Made by a program: the position numbers and the translations under genes
Assembly (NCBI RefSeq): GCF_020283565.1
Contig: NC_060061.1
Span: forward strand, 40,833,362 to 40,897,361
Direction: 5' to 3'
Length of the DNA stretch: 64,000 nt
Source: Trifolium pratense
Lineage: Eukaryota > Streptophyta > Magnoliopsida > Fabales > Fabaceae
Notes under the pieces: model-generated
Databases searched by the model: none
What the model was told of the DNA's origin: nothing
Seen by the model: only the letters and a program-made list of their open reading frames with translations
In this document: piece by piece, positions 44,516-57,230 of the stretch
Layout of the letters: the number at the start of each line of letters is the position of its first letter
Position numbering within the stretch: position 1 is the first letter of the stretch

Positions 44516-46250
44516 CTTCATAATTGTGATTTTGACTATGTTTTGATCTTCAATAATGTGTGTTTATGTTATATGATGTCAAAATTAGTGTTTGAATTTA
44601 GAAAAAAACGAATATTAAAAAACTTGTAATATTTTGAAAAACAGTTTTAGAAAATCTATTTTAAAAAATACAAAGAAAAAATCTATTTTTTTAAAGCTGA
44701 ACAAACAGGCCCATAATGACTTGAAGAAATGAAGCACATCAGAACATGTGAAATAATGTCAGAAGAGTTGAGAACAATCATGAGAATGACTTGAGAATGC
44801 CCCAAAATGGAGGAAACACTTATCTCAATCATCAGAAGCAAAGATGAGATCAATACTCAAAGAATCAAAACTTTCTTAGAACAAGTATCAATCTTCAAAA
44901 AGATGGAACATAGTATTATCAATTCATTGAAGTCAGAATTCAAAGCTCTACATACATGAGAATGCAGGTCAAGATAAAGGGCTAAACATTGAAGTTGAGA
45001 ATAGACATGAGAATGGACTTCAGATTGACCAAGGTTCCAACATGACAAAGTCAAGAATCATAATTTTATGATTGATGGAACAATCTTCAAATTTGATTTA
45101 ACTTCATCAGATTGGACTTGATAATGATGATCAAATCATTCAAGTTCATAAGAGAATGAAGAACTCAAATATGAGAATAGCTTACTCAAGAAGCCACAAT
45201 TTCTCATCACTAAAGGATAAAATAACGGCTTTATTTTGTCTTGGGCTCCAAGGATTTCAAATCTCTCATTTACCTATATAGAGAGATAACATTCAGCACA
45301 TAAAAATTAAGAGAATGCACTACAACTCTAATTCACCTCTTTAGGTGCAAGAATCATATTCTCTTCTATACACATGATAATGGAATCTGATGTGAAAATC
45401 ACACATTCATAGTGTGTTCATTATCATTCTCAGCTACAAAGATGAGAAGCTTCAAACCTTTGAAGCCAAGGGAGACTACACTCAAATGGACGCTACATCA
45501 AACTCTCTTCATCAACAAACATCTCTCAAGACACTACATCAGATTCATATATTGTTGAGAGAAAATCAGACTACAAGAGATTTCCCATTCTCAGGTACTA
45601 ACTAAGTTCAAAATTAGAAAACACATTCTCAAAGTACACAAGATCAAAATCATATTCTCATCTTAGGCAAACCGCAAAGATATACTCACTCACACGCAGT
45701 ATATCTTCGTATAAATCTTCAACTGTATCTAAAAGAACAGACTCACACTCTATGTGATCTATATTAGTCTCAAAGTGATATCAATCACTAAAATCATCAT
45801 CAGTTGATTGTAAAAACACCACTAATCTTCTTTGAGCTGTAAAGAAGGATTAAGTGTGTGTTTGTGTAAAGTCGGAAGAGGCTGTCCAAAACTTGTGTGT
45901 GTCTATTGAGGCAAAGAAAATAAAGTTTATAGGTCAGTTGACTAGAAGCTAAAGGTGCAGGATTTGATATGGGATCCCAAGCACCAAAGTGTAAAGGTCA
46001 GGTGACCAAAAGATTGAAATGTGCAGTTTTGAGAAGGGTTCTCAAAAGTGCCATATTGAAAAGCTTACAGGACTGTGAGGATTGGACTAACCCACATTGG
46101 ATGAACAAGTATAAATCTTTGTATGATATCTCTAAACCCTACTTGTTATTTCAGCATACACATACCATACTACACTTACACTTAAGTACTATCAATTTAT
46201 TTTACTAAGTGTATTTAGAACATTCTCTACAAGAGAAGGTTCTCTAACAA
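44516..46250 (+). repeat. Possible old LTR (Sirevirus-like)
   Basis: AT-rich block with a TATAAA at about 46110, ending GGTTCTCTAACA (46235-46246). Repeated GAGAATG and TCAGA phrases and lack of coding capacity look like a long LTR. No internal region and no target duplication was found, so this is a weak call. A 79-codon open frame at 45969 lies inside and is not supported as a gene. Confidence 0.3.
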
Positions 46251-47067
46251 ATCATTAGTTTCCACTTAACACTTGAAAAGGTATTTACAAAGTGCAGGTT
46301 CAAATTTTAAAATGGTCACGATTCAAATCCCCGGATTTCTCATGACAATTATTTTCACTTTAGTTTGATGTGGATAGAGTTAGGAAAAATGCAGAGGCAA
46401 TGACACTTTCTAACGATCTCATATATGTTCAAATGCACGTGTGCTGTGTTGAGTTATTTTTGTATTTATCAAAGCGTTGTTGTACTTGATAAATGTCTGC
46501 TTTCATATGATTCGATGAAATATATGAATTGCCTGTCACTATTGATTTGTCTCACTTATGACTGAATTTATAAGTGTTGACATTAGAGTTGTCAGAATGG
46601 GCTTAGCCTGTATGAGCTGGCCCACAAAACTCGATAAAATATAGGGTTGAGTTAATAATTTGAGCCTGAATTATTTTAGTGCTTTTCACAAAAGCCCGTT
46701 GAAAAACGGGCTATCCTGTATGAGCCACGAGTTCCCCACATAAACTTAAAACATGGAAAAAGAAAACCAAAATTTATCTTAGGTCTACATAACAAGACGA
46801 TTCAAGGTTTAAGTTTTATGCATCACTAATAGATTTTTTTTTTCTTGTGTGTATTCTTATATTTTGTTAAACATATTATCATATTTATTATGTATCACAA
46901 TGGCACGATGTCTGAATTCAAACCTAACTCACAATTAGCATGTGATGAGAATTTCTCATGGTGCATTAGTAGTAGCTAAAGGGTCTAAAATACAAGGTTT
47001 ATATATTTTAGAAGGTTCCACTATTATAGCTCATCAGTAGCTAGTGTAGACACTCCAGATATAACTA
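46251..47067. other. Intergenic, nothing recognised
   Basis: AT-rich; 46580-46740 has GGGCTTAGCCTGTATGAG-type repeats akin to the hAT MITE family near 25.6-26.0 kb. Confidence 0.35.
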
Positions 47068-47530
47068 AACTGTGGTATTTGAGATTAGGTCATGTCAGTG
47101 AAAAAAGTATAGTTGAGCTAGCTAAACAAGGTTTGCTAGGAAGTGAAAAATTGAACAAACTAGAATTATGTGATAATTGCACACTAGTCATACAACACAA
47201 GGTTGACTTTGGGGTGGGTGTGCGCAATTCTAGTAGGCCTTTTGAGTATGTTCACTCAGATCTTTGGGGTCCACCATCAGTTACCCCTCATGTGGGGGTT
47301 CATATTTTCTTACTCTTATCGATGATTATTCTAGAATAGTATGGGTTCACATTTTAAAATATAATAGTGACGCAATTGAAAAGTTCAAGGAATGACATAC
47401 TCTTATAGAAAATCAAACTGGAACTAAACTGAAAGTTTTGAGAACTGACAATAGCCTGGAGTTTGTTTCAGAGCAATTTAACGAGACTTGCAGAAAGAAA
47501 GGTACTAAGAGGCAATTTAATGAGGGGATC
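47068..47530 (+). pseudogene. Copia integrase fragment
   Basis: LWYLRLGHVSEKSIVELAKQ matches the GAG-pre-integrase motif of copia elements, followed by LCDNC, an EYVHSDLWGP motif and, after a frameshift, a degenerate KLKVLRTDN core. No LTRs adjoin it. A relic from a family different from the intact copia at 13460. Confidence 0.75.
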
Positions 47531-47639
47531 ACAATACCAATTTTTTCCACAAAATGGCTAAAGTTAGATATACTAATAAAATTTTATTTATCACCAGACA
47601 TGCTGGGGACCTTATAACCGATCATATGGTTCAACAGTT

Positions 47640-48420
47640 TGAGTCCATTTTTAGTAAGATGGTAAAATAGGACTAAATATTTGTGTTAATTGCTTGGAGT
47701 TTTGTATTCAAGATAAACAAAAGTTAGAGTTTTGCTATATTGTCAATATACCTAGATGAATCATAATTGCTCATAGAGCTTCATTATTATATTTTTTTAT
47801 GTGGTCATCATGAAATGGTAAGGCAAGCTAAGGCTCTACTGTAAGTGTTTCATAGTGGATATCAAACTGTTATTTAATCAATGTAGAGGAAATAACATGA
47901 GATTGAGATTGTATTGTACCTCAATCAATGTTTCTTGACCACTCAGTTCCCTTCTGGGCAGCAGCAGCTAACATTCACTATGATTCATGTTCTTCTGCAA
48001 CAAACAATAAAAGCAGAGAAAATAACATTTATAAGCAGTTGGCCATATGCATAAACTTTATAGCTACTCCTTTAAAGTTTAATTATTTCCATAAGCAGTT
48101 GGTCACACATGTATAGTCTATTTTTATTTATTTCCATAAAGTGACAGCTATGACTGTGAATACAATATAACTAACTAACATGTGAACTACAATATAAAGT
48201 AACTAAACAAGCAAGCGTGTGTAAATTGTGCCTAAAGCAATGTTCAGATTTAGTAAAATGGTAAAATATCATATGACTAAATATTTGTGTAATTGCTTGG
48301 AGTTATGCATTCAAGATAAATAAACGATATAAATAGTTTTGCTATATTGTCTATGTAATATGGTTCATAAATTTTCATACAGCTAGCTTCACTCATTTTG
48401 ATTGTTGTAATTAACTAGAT
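47640..48420. repeat. Third, diverged copy of duplicated intergenic DNA
   Basis: Phrases such as ATTCAAGATAAATAAACGAT, GTTTTGCTATATTGTCTATG and TTCACTCATTTTGATTGTTG are shared with 24960-25080 and 55150-55260, with indels. This suggests an older round of the same duplication. Confidence 0.5.
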
Positions 48421-49651
48421 GAATTATGATGACGTCTCGTCAAATGTAGTTTTTAGAGTCTTTTTAATTAAGTTTTAGTTTATTGTTATTAGTTTAATAA
48501 TTAATTTAAAGGAAATTTGAATAAATTGTGGTTTTGAAATATTTGTGTGACTTATATATCTTTTCTTTAGACTAATCTCTAATCCGCCAAAGTTTAGTGT
48601 TTTATTTGAATTGTCAGCAGGTAAGAAAGTTTGAATGAAAAAATAGTCAATTTAAAGTCCCATAATTTTGTACAAAACAAGTATATATCATAAGTGCAAA
48701 GTCTTTGTGGGGTGAGAATAGAAAATGTGAGCCTGGCCCATGTCACAAAGTGAAAAACATTGGGTTGATTATTGAAAAAAAGCACTACACTGAACTTGAG
48801 AGAAAAATATAGGTCTTGGCTACTTGTGTTGATATATAAGGGACGAGTACAGCAAACTAAGGAGATCACGCAGGGAGAGAAAGAAGTGACGCAGCACACA
48901 GTACGAGAAAGACACTTTGGTGATTCAAGTGGCTCTCTACACATTCAATCACAATTTTATGTGTAATTCTTTACTCTTTTTATCTCTGATCAGTAGCTAA
49001 TTTCTCAATTGTTAGGGATGAGTAAACCTAGATGACTATTCTTGTTTTATGATTTGATTTATGACTATTGAAGAAGTTTATTGAATTATTTTTCTTATAT
49101 CTGTGCTTAATGCTTTTATCGATTGATCACCGTTAAATTGATTTACGATTCATATTGTGATACGGGAGTTGAATTTATGAATGCTTTCATATAAGAAATT
49201 CTTGCCTTTGTAATTTAGGAATAGATGCAAACCCTTGAAACCAATTTAGAATTCTTGTTCATTCATGCTTAATTCTAATCTTAAATTCACTAAGGAATTA
49301 GGAATTATTTTAGAATTAACGACTCTGTCACTAAGGAATTAGGGCACGAATACTTTAGGAAATTCGGTAATAATTTGATAAATAGCTTCAATAGTCATAA
49401 CCAAGTCCCTACATTAAAATAGTAGTCTAGTGAAACTCATCCCTGATTCTTTTTTATTATTATCAAATACAAAGTAATTTTCGTTGTTATTATTATTATT
49501 GCCATTGCAACCAATCAAACTGAAACCTTTTGTTCAATCGAGTAAAAATCACAATTCAACAATATAACGCGATCCTTGAGTTCGATACTCGGTCTTACCG
49601 TTTTAAATATATTACATTCACGATTTCGTACACTTGCGAAAATCGCCATCA

Positions 49652-49676
49652 AGTTTTTGGCGCCGTTGCTGGGGAT
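49652..49676 (+). other. Primer-binding site, gypsy type
   Basis: TGGCGCCGTTGCTGGGGA a few bases after the LTR end, as in Athila/Tat-type plant retrotransposons. Confidence 0.7.
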
Positions 49677-49843
49677 TGCCAAATCACTGTTGAATTTTTA
49701 TTTTTGCTTAATTGAAATTTTTTGCTCTGCAACAAAATTCTAGTTTGTCTTTTATTTTTATATTTTTTTTATTTGTTGAGTTTACTAATGTTGCGTGCTA
49801 GTGGTGTTTTTCTTTTGTTTGAGATACTTATCCACCATATAGC

Positions 49844-50614
49844 ATGAAAGACTTTGATGATTCTGTCCTACGACAAATATTGGAAGTGCTTGATACTTGT
49901 CTTCTAACTGCTCAATGTCGTATACTTGAGGGACAAATCACGAGAGATGAACTTGAACAAGAGCTTCTTCAGGTGCGATTTGTTAAGGATGATTTTTATG
50001 ATGAAGAATATAGGGATGATATTGTTGATTATAATGTCCCACCACAAGAAGAGGAGGAGTGTTACATGAAAAAGATCAATTGGGAACAAATGTTACCTCC
50101 TCAAGTGTTACCGAAAGATTCATATGACAAGAACTCTCACATCAAAGATGTTTTGATTGAATTCATGAATATTAATCAAGGTTCAATTGACAAATTTGAA
50201 AGCCAATGTGAAAGGTTATCTGAACAAATTGTGGAATTTGAAAAGATGAATGAGAAGTTGGAGATTGAAGATGACCTCATTGATGTGAAAAAGAAAGATG
50301 AGGAGGAAGAATTAATAAAAGTTGAGGATGATCTAGTTTGGAAGGAAACTCAAAAGTCTCAATTTTTGAGAAGTGAATATGTCGAACAAGAAATTTCTCG
50401 ACATAAAAACATTCCTCAAATTTTTTTTAGCAACAAGGTAGAGAAAAGAGAGGAGATTGATGAAGTTTTGGATGCCATTTATGTTTTGTTCATTAATTTC
50501 CACTTGAAAAAGTTATGGAAGAAACATCATCTATATCTCAAGTTCATGGAGTTCCTACCCAACAAAATGAAGAAGAAGGATGATGTGTTCTTTGTGTCTT
50601 ATATGCCACCTTAA
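49844..50614 (+). CDS. Acidic 256-residue ORF of the non-autonomous gypsy-type element
   Basis: Uninterrupted frame 190 bp after the primer-binding site, ending in TAA before the GGGAGGCAACCC hairpin. The product is strongly acidic with charged helical stretches (EEEELIKVEDDLVWKE) and no zinc knuckle, protease DTG or RT motif. Its position matches the gag of an LTR element, but I do not recognise a Gag domain, so the function is unknown. Intactness over 256 codons in a debris-rich area is notable. Confidence 0.5.
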   Translation: MKDFDDSVLRQILEVLDTCLLTAQCRILEGQITRDELEQELLQVRFVKDDFYDEEYRDDIVDYNVPPQEEEECYMKKINWEQMLPPQVLPKDSYDKNSHIKDVLIEFMNINQGSIDKFESQCERLSEQIVEFEKMNEKLEIEDDLIDVKKKDEEEELIKVEDDLVWKETQKSQFLRSEYVEQEISRHKNIPQIFFSNKVEKREEIDEVLDAIYVLFINFHLKKLWKKHHLYLKFMEFLPNKMKKKDDVFFVSYMPP

Positions 50615-50656
50615 TAGTGGTTGAAGCGTCAAGCTAATGACGTTAAAGAAGCACTG

Positions 50657-50674
50657 CATGGGAGGCAACCCATG
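50657..50674 (+). other. CATGGG-AGGCAA-CCCATG hairpin
   Basis: Perfect 6-bp stem and 6-nt loop just after the ORF. Similar GGGAGGCAACCCA motifs recur in plant gypsy elements, so this is likely a structural signal of the element rather than a host terminator. Confidence 0.5.
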
Positions 50675-50959
50675 AGAGGTAACTTAGCTTTATTTCAATT
50701 TCATTTTCTTATTTTTATGTCAATTTTGAAATTTTTCTTTTGAGTCGGAATAAATACTTTTGAGAGAGTTTGTCACTTCCCGAATTTGATCTATTTGAAA
50801 TATTAATTTTCTTGTGTGGTTTGATTTTGAACACTTGACTTGACTGAACTGTTAGTTTGTATCTACATTAGAAGAAATTGTTCGCTTGCACAGTTGATTG
50901 CTTTTTGATTATATTAGTCTGCCGATGATTTTGATGGAATAATATCTTTTGTAAGACTT

Positions 50960-53418
50960 TGTTATGAAAGAAATAACTAAGGAGAATGAGAATGATGACT
51001 CGGCAAAGTTGGTTACAAGTTGTGGAGAGGGAATGACAAAAGGGAACAGAGAAGCGACTAATCGCCAATTGCATAACAATCACACTTACTACTAATGCAG
51101 ATTGCTTCCATCTCCTTCATGAAGCTCTTGAGGCACTCATTCAAAAGCAAACCATGCCAACTCAACAGAGTCTTCCCATGGTGCAATGAACTTGATCGAA
51201 CAACCATTTTAGATACGATCTGTTAAGCTCGATTTTTCCCGATTCGACGGGGCAATGTATTGCACTGGATTTTTAAGGCGGAACAATTTTTCGAGTATCA
51301 TAACACACCATATTCCGAGGTTAGTGATTTTGACGGTAGATTTGGATCGCGACCTTGTTCTGTGGCTTCAAATGAATCAACGATCACACCCATTTCGTTC
51401 ATGGCATGAATTTATGAGGTCATTAGAAATGGATTTTGGCTAGTCAGCTTTCGATTGCCACAGAGCAGCTCTATTTAAGCTGAATCAATCTGGATATATT
51501 GGCGAATATTGTAAGAGTTTAACAAACTAGGAAACAGGGTGTACAGTGTAAGTTCAGAAGTGCCCTCAGACAGTTTTTTGAGTTGAGCTCACCAATGGAT
51601 ATGAAAAAAAATTTCCAAAGTGCATTGAGAAAATTAATTCTAGTATTTTTCAATGATATCTTCAAATATAGCTCTTCATGGTCATTCCTTCTGCAATACT
51701 TTGAATGGGTTTTACAAGTATCACAACAATATGAACTATTTGCAAAACTGTCAAAATGCTCCTTTGGAGAGAAAGAAGTGGACTAACTAGGTCATGTGGT
51801 ATCTAGAAATGGAGTTTCCATGGATGCTAATAAGATCAAGGATGTGTTAGCATGGCCTCCAACAAATTTGAAGAAACTTAGAGGCTTTTTGGGATTAACT
51901 GGATATCATAAGAGATCTATCAAAGCATGTGCTCGGATTGCAGGGCCCTTGACTGATCTTCTGAAAAAAGATGTATTCAAATGGAGTTCAACAACTCAAG
52001 AGACATTTGATAAACTCGAACACGCCATCACAATACTCTGTTTGCCTGATTTTTCTAAACCCTTTACTTTGGAAACCGATGCTTCAAGTACAGGGGTAGG
52101 GGCAGTATTGGGGCCAGAATGGCCACCCAATTGCTTATTTTTCTAAGAAGCTGTCATTCCCAACAAGCTGAACTGATACACAAGTTATTAACTGAATACC
52201 ATACATCTCATATTGGGGGCCATTCAGGGATCTCGAGAACAACAGCGAGAACTCAAGCCCAGTTTTATTGGAAGGGAATGAGGGAGGATATCAAAATAAA
52301 TTTATGTGCAACACTGCACTATCTGTCAGTAAGTTAATACTAGTACTCCGTTGCCAACTGATGGCAAATCAGAAGCTCTCATTAAATGCCTAAGATGTAT
52401 TTGAGATGATTTACTTTCAACAATCCTTAGGGATGGTATAAGATACTACACCTAGCTGAGTACTAGTTCAACACTTCATTCCATACAAGTGAAGGCACGA
52501 CACTATTTAAAGCATGGTATGAAAGAGAAGCACCAACTTTAGTTAGGTACTATGCTCAACCAACTGATCCTCCAACAGTCAGCGAACAATATATTGTTAC
52601 AGAGAGATGAAAGTGATAGAGCAGCTCAAGCGTCATCTGATGAGGGCACAACAAGTGATGAAAAACCAGGCTGATAACAAACGAAAAGATGGAATTTTCA
52701 ACGTATGAGACATAGTTTTGGTCAAGCTGCAACCTTATTGGCAACATTCTGTTGAATTAAGGATGAATAAGAAATTATCAACGAGGCAGTTTGGACCATT
52801 AACAGTCATTGAAAAGATAGGAAATCTGGCCTATAAGCTAAAGTTACTTGCAACTGCCAAGATACATCCAGTATTTCACATATCTCAGTTGAAGGAATTT
52901 AAGAGCAGTAACGAAGAGCCTTATTTTCGTTTACCTCTCACAACATCTGAGACAGGTCCAATGTTGTAGCCTACTGCTGTGTTAGATACTCGAATGCAAC
53001 TTCAAGGCAATCAACATATTCCACAAGTGTTGATACAATGCTAGTGGGAAGACTTCAAGGAAATTTGTGACAACTATCCAGCTTTCAACCTTTGAGGACA
53101 AGGTTGAGTTTAAAGAGAGGGGTATTTTTATGAAAGAAATGACTAAGGATGATGACTCTGCAAAGTTGGCTACAAGTGGTGGAGAGTGAATGAGAAAAGG
53201 GAGCAGAGCACGTGTAACAAACGTTAGGCTCAAGGACTATAAAATAGGCATGTGATGAGTGTGATTGTTAGGCAATTTGTGATTATTGGCCTCTCTAAAA
53301 TTCTGTTATTCCCTCTGTACTTCCTTTCTGCACTGAAATAGATCCATCTTTTCAAAAGAGGATCCGTCTTCAATAATAACATTCTCTTTTCTACATCTTT
53401 GTGAGTATACTGTTAACA
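50960..53418 (+). mobile_element. Degenerate Ty3/gypsy element, copy 2
   Basis: Counterpart of 22592-24353, with the same LTR ends and GACTT/GACTC flanks. It retains 692 bp that copy 1 lost: RNase H and the integrase H2C2 region. Confidence 0.78.
51228..52966 (+). pseudogene. Gypsy gag-pol remnants, copy 2
   Basis: Gag scrap (HPFRSWHEFMRSLEMDFG, 51255-51443), RT scrap with FFNDIFKYSSSW (51583-51786), RT/RNase H junction GFLGLTGYHKRSIK and FTLETDASSTGVGAVLG (51796-52110), integrase zinc-binding-like region HTSHIGGHSGISRT (52150-52320), then integrase C-terminus with FGPLTVIEKIGNLAYKL (52620-52966). Stops and frameshifts separate the pieces. The RT Asp-Asp pair is Asn-Asp here and Asp-Asp in copy 1. 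Confidence 0.78.
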
Positions 53419-53520
53419 GACTCTCTTATGAGTATTTCCTAGTGGATATCAAACTTTGTTATTTACTTAAATTGGTATCAATCCAGTGTTATTTTCCACT
53501 TTTCAACAAATATTTGAGAA

Positions 53521-54780
53521 ATCAACTCAGAAGCAAGGTTACTTGGAATGCAAGAAAGCAGGAAATTATGCAGGAAATGTTGCATTTTAACTACGCTAGG
53601 GGCGTGAGCCATCACGCGCCGCGTAATACACATCACAGAGAAGACCAAAACCTGCTATAATTACGCGCGGCGTGGGGACCTGTCCACGCGCGGCGTAATA
53701 CCCTGATCAGAAGAAGGTTTGCCACTGACATCATCACGCGCAGCGTGAGAAGGACCACGCGCGGCGTGATAGAGGAATTGAACTACGCCGGGGGCGTGGA
53801 ACCAATCACGCGCGGCGTAATAAGCTGTATTGAAGACCAGTTCGCCTCTGCCTTGATCACGCGTGGCGTGGTGCAGTTACACGTGCGGCGTAGTATGAAG
53901 AAACGCAACCACGCGCGGCGTGGTTGCAATCACTATATATAGAAAAGTCAGTTTTCTGGACAGAGGTTTGAAAATTTAGAGTCTATTCTTGATCCTGAGA
54001 GTTCTTGTGCACGAATTGAAGACTGATCCTGTGTTCCAGAAGTTAGGAGTGGCTAGATTTGAAGCACACAACATCATGGGAGCTGATCCTTTGGAGTTGG
54101 AGCAAGAATTGAGCTACTTCACCATGAGAGGTTAGACCTCCATAGAGGTTGGATCATGATTAGGAACTAGATTAATGTAATCCATGTAATCATTTGTATC
54201 AGTACTGAATCTCTCTTCTGATAGTGTTATTCAATGAAATTCTGTTTTTAATGCTTTACAATTTCTGATCAATCTTGCAATGATCTTAGATTTTAATTAT
54301 GTATGAGAGTATGAGTTAAAATCCGAACTGAATTCATTGTGCATTTGAGTGTTTCCGGTCGAGAGATTGAAACATAGAGTGTAACATACGATCAACACGT
54401 TTTCAAATACTCCACTACCGGTAGCTTCCATCCAAGAGATTGGAGAAGTATCGGTAAAGGATAGGGTGGATTTATCAAGAGATTGAGATTCACTATAATG
54501 TTGATCTAGTTGTAACATTCGAGTGGTTCATTACGATACAATTGAATTGCATGCGATTACTATTGTTTAGGGATTTGTCGACGATCCAACCTCACTCTTT
54601 TATCAATTGATTTCTAAACGTTTTCTTACAAACCAATTACTCAAACCAAACCCTCAAAATGTGTGTTATTTTTAGTATGTTTATAGACACGATTTCTTTG
54701 TTACAATCGCGCAATCCCTGAGGATCGATAACTTTTTATTACTCAATTGACGGATTTGTACACTTGCAAATAGTCAATCA
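53521..54780 (+). mobile_element. LTR-like block replacing 24455-24590 of unit 1
   Basis: Homology between units stops after ATATTTGAGAAA and resumes at CATATGCAAATAG. The block has a CpG-rich motif array (53587-53925), a TATATATA box (53934-53941), a transcript-leader-like region, and ends GTACACTTGCAAATAGTCAATCA, similar to the LTR end at 49630-49651. It therefore looks like a solo or truncated gypsy-type LTR. About 135 bp of host sequence is missing, so it is not a simple insertion. Confidence 0.6.
53587..53925. repeat. Array of CACGCGCGGCGT motifs
   Basis: About eleven copies of a quasi-palindromic 12-16-mer (ACGC-NN-GGCGT core, variants such as CACGCGTGGCGT and ACGCCGGGGGCGT), with irregular spacers of 10-40 bp, in otherwise AT-rich DNA. 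It lies just upstream of a TATA box. The CGCG cores fit CAMTA-type CGCG boxes, a possible regulatory role that is inferred. Confidence 0.7.
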
Positions 54781-57230
54781 CATATGCAAATAGAAAATCT
54801 GAGAAAGTAACAAAATGATAAAGTACACATTTACCTCAATCAATGTTTGTCTTTTGACCAGTATAGTGTTCCTTTCTCCCCAGCAGCTAACATCTACTCA
54901 TCTATAGAATATGAAGTAATATAAACTATCATTCATGTTCTGAACAAACAATAGAAGCAATTCATTTATAGATTCAATTTATGCTTTAAATTTATCAACA
55001 TTCTACATACTCTAAGGAGTATAGCTAGCTATTCATTTAAAGCTTAATTATTGGTCACAAATTTATAGTCCATTAATTTCAAACTTTTGGTCTTTCTTTT
55101 ACAATCATTCCTAAACGACGTAAATTCTATCTAATAATTTATCTAAGTGACAACAATCATTCAAGATAAATAAACGATATATATAGTTTTGCTATATTGT
55201 CTATGTAACTATATGAATCATAATTACAGATAGCTTCACTCATTTTGATTGTTGTGACTACATAGATTATAATCAAAATAAGTACTAAATTTACTTTTCT
55301 TTCTAAGGTGACATTGATTAGATATAGGTTATGAGGAATAACATCTTTATTTTAAAAAGGAAACCATATGATTGTTTGTTACTTTATTTCAGCACATGCT
55401 CAAATAGTATGAACAATGAAGGTGTAGTGTTCACTGCAATTCAAGTTCTGCAGCATAAGGTGTACTCCTCCTACTGTGCCAATGATTTAAAGCTTCAATT
55501 GGAATAGGTCAATGTAATGATGATGAGATATGAAGAAAACATGACATGGAGAAACTATGAAGGGAGTACTTTGTTCGGGTTTCAAGTGTGAGTTGTTAAG
55601 TCTCACATTGAGTATATGAAGCTAAGATTTTGGGTTGAGATGTGGCGTCTATCTCTTGTGGTCTTGGAGCATTTGACTTGACGCTCCCCTAGACGTCCCA
55701 ACAAGGGGTATCAGATTCAGATCAACAAGAGAGATGACCCGATGCTCCACCGGACTCTCCCCAACATGCTTACTATAACTAATAACCCTTTGTAGGCTCT
55801 ATTTAAAGAAATAGTCTCGCCTGGCCTGAGCCTATGCAGTTTACTACCGAAAAGGTTAATAAATTTATAATTTAATCAAAGTACAAATTAGTCTTTTTTT
55901 ATCAAGTAGCCTAATGGCTAGAAAATCTACCCTTAAGACGGATAAGTAGAATAACCGGTGTACAAAAGTACAAATTTTAATATATAAAAATAATAATAGC
56001 AGTAAAAATATTATTGATATTTACTTAAATAGGTTGACCTAGTAATACAAAAGGGTTTTTTAATAGTGTGCAGCCTGACCTTTTTACTTACATAGGCCGA
56101 TAAAAAAGCTCTGGCATGGTCAATTTAAAGAAATAGTCTGGCCTGAGCCTATGTAGGCTAGGCTATAGGCCCCTGTAGGCCGGTCTGGCCCATTCCCACC
56201 CCTAGTTGAGATGTGGTATCTCTTTTGTGGTTTTGGAGCATTTAGCTTGACGCTTCCCCAGATTTCCCAACAAGAGAGGTGACCTGACGCTCCACCGGGA
56301 CTCTCCCCAACATGCTTATTATAACTAACAACCGTTTGTAACTAAATAGCTTATTTCTAACTAATAGATAATAATTGATTATTACTAGTTTCAGTTAAAT
56401 TGAGTATGTCAAAATAAACATGAAGGTGTATTGATAAATAAATAAAAAGAAGTGGAAAAGCTGTAGCTTACAAACAACATGAGTAGACGCTTCTTCGATT
56501 ATTATTTGCAGTATGAATGAACAATGAATCTTCTTCCTTCCTTTTTAAATTTGTGGAATAAATTTGTAGTAGCAAATGTATTTGAAGTTCTGTTGCGTTG
56601 TTGTGTAGAGATTATATATATAATAACAGCTTTGAAGGAATGGAAATAGAATCAGTAAAGTAAGTAATCGAAGGAAGGAAGGAAGGAAGGCACAAAGCAA
56701 AGCACACATTCATTGATTGAGTGAGTGAGTGAGTCGTATGATGATACCAAACTAAGCAACCAAGCAAAGCACAAACAAAATGGAATTTACCAAGAAAAGA
56801 ATTGTACCATTATACCTCAAAAAAATTTGTACCATTATCCTCAATTAATAAAAGGAATTTTTTTACTAAACTTATTTTATCCTCTATTAATAAACTATTT
56901 TTATAAAAAATATTATTTTTAAAACAATTTTTTTAATTCTATAGACTTTTTTTAAAATTTCAGATAAGCAACTGGTAGTAAAAAAATAAATAATGGGGGG
57001 CAAATGTTAAATGGGGTAAAGTTGGGGGAAAATTGTGGGGTTAAAATTGTGAAACTTAAATAGTTAAAATTAAGAAATTGAAACTTGAATGGCCATAATC
57101 AGATAATGGTGATATTTGAAAAGTTAAAACTGCATTTGAGTAGATCGAGTTTTAGACTAAATCCTCCTCCTTTACCACTTTTTTTTTTAAGAAGCTAAAT
57201 TAATCCACCCAAATTGGTACCAGGGAGAAT
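54781..57230. other. Duplicated intergenic DNA, unit 2
   Basis: Counterpart of 24593-27036 with few differences (for example a GGAAGGAAGGAAGG expansion at 56671). No gene. Confidence 0.5.

Larger units (their letters stand above)
48780..50940 (+). mobile_element. Non-autonomous Ty3/gypsy-type element, partial
   Basis: LTR sequence (TATA-like GATATATAAGGG near 48832) ends at CGCCATCA (49651) and is followed by TTTGGCGCCGTTGCTGGGGA, the primer-binding site typical of Athila/Tat-type gypsy elements. Then comes one acidic ORF (49844-50614) and a CATGGGAGGCAACCCATG hairpin (50657-50674). No protease, RT or integrase and no 3' LTR was found. The left limit of the LTR is uncertain. Confidence 0.65.

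Noticed and set aside
45969..46208. 79-codon basic open frame as a small gene
   Set aside because: Lies in LTR-like DNA with a TATA box inside the frame; no homologue recognised.
49904..50089. Minus-strand frame opposite the acidic ORF
   Set aside because: Shadow of the longer plus-strand ORF.
53587..53925. CRISPR-like spaced repeats
   Set aside because: Short quasi-palindromic motifs with irregular spacers in plant nuclear DNA; not a CRISPR array.
53745..53942. Open frame with repeated TRGV units
   Set aside because: Translation of the CACGCGCGGCGT motif array; no coding evidence.
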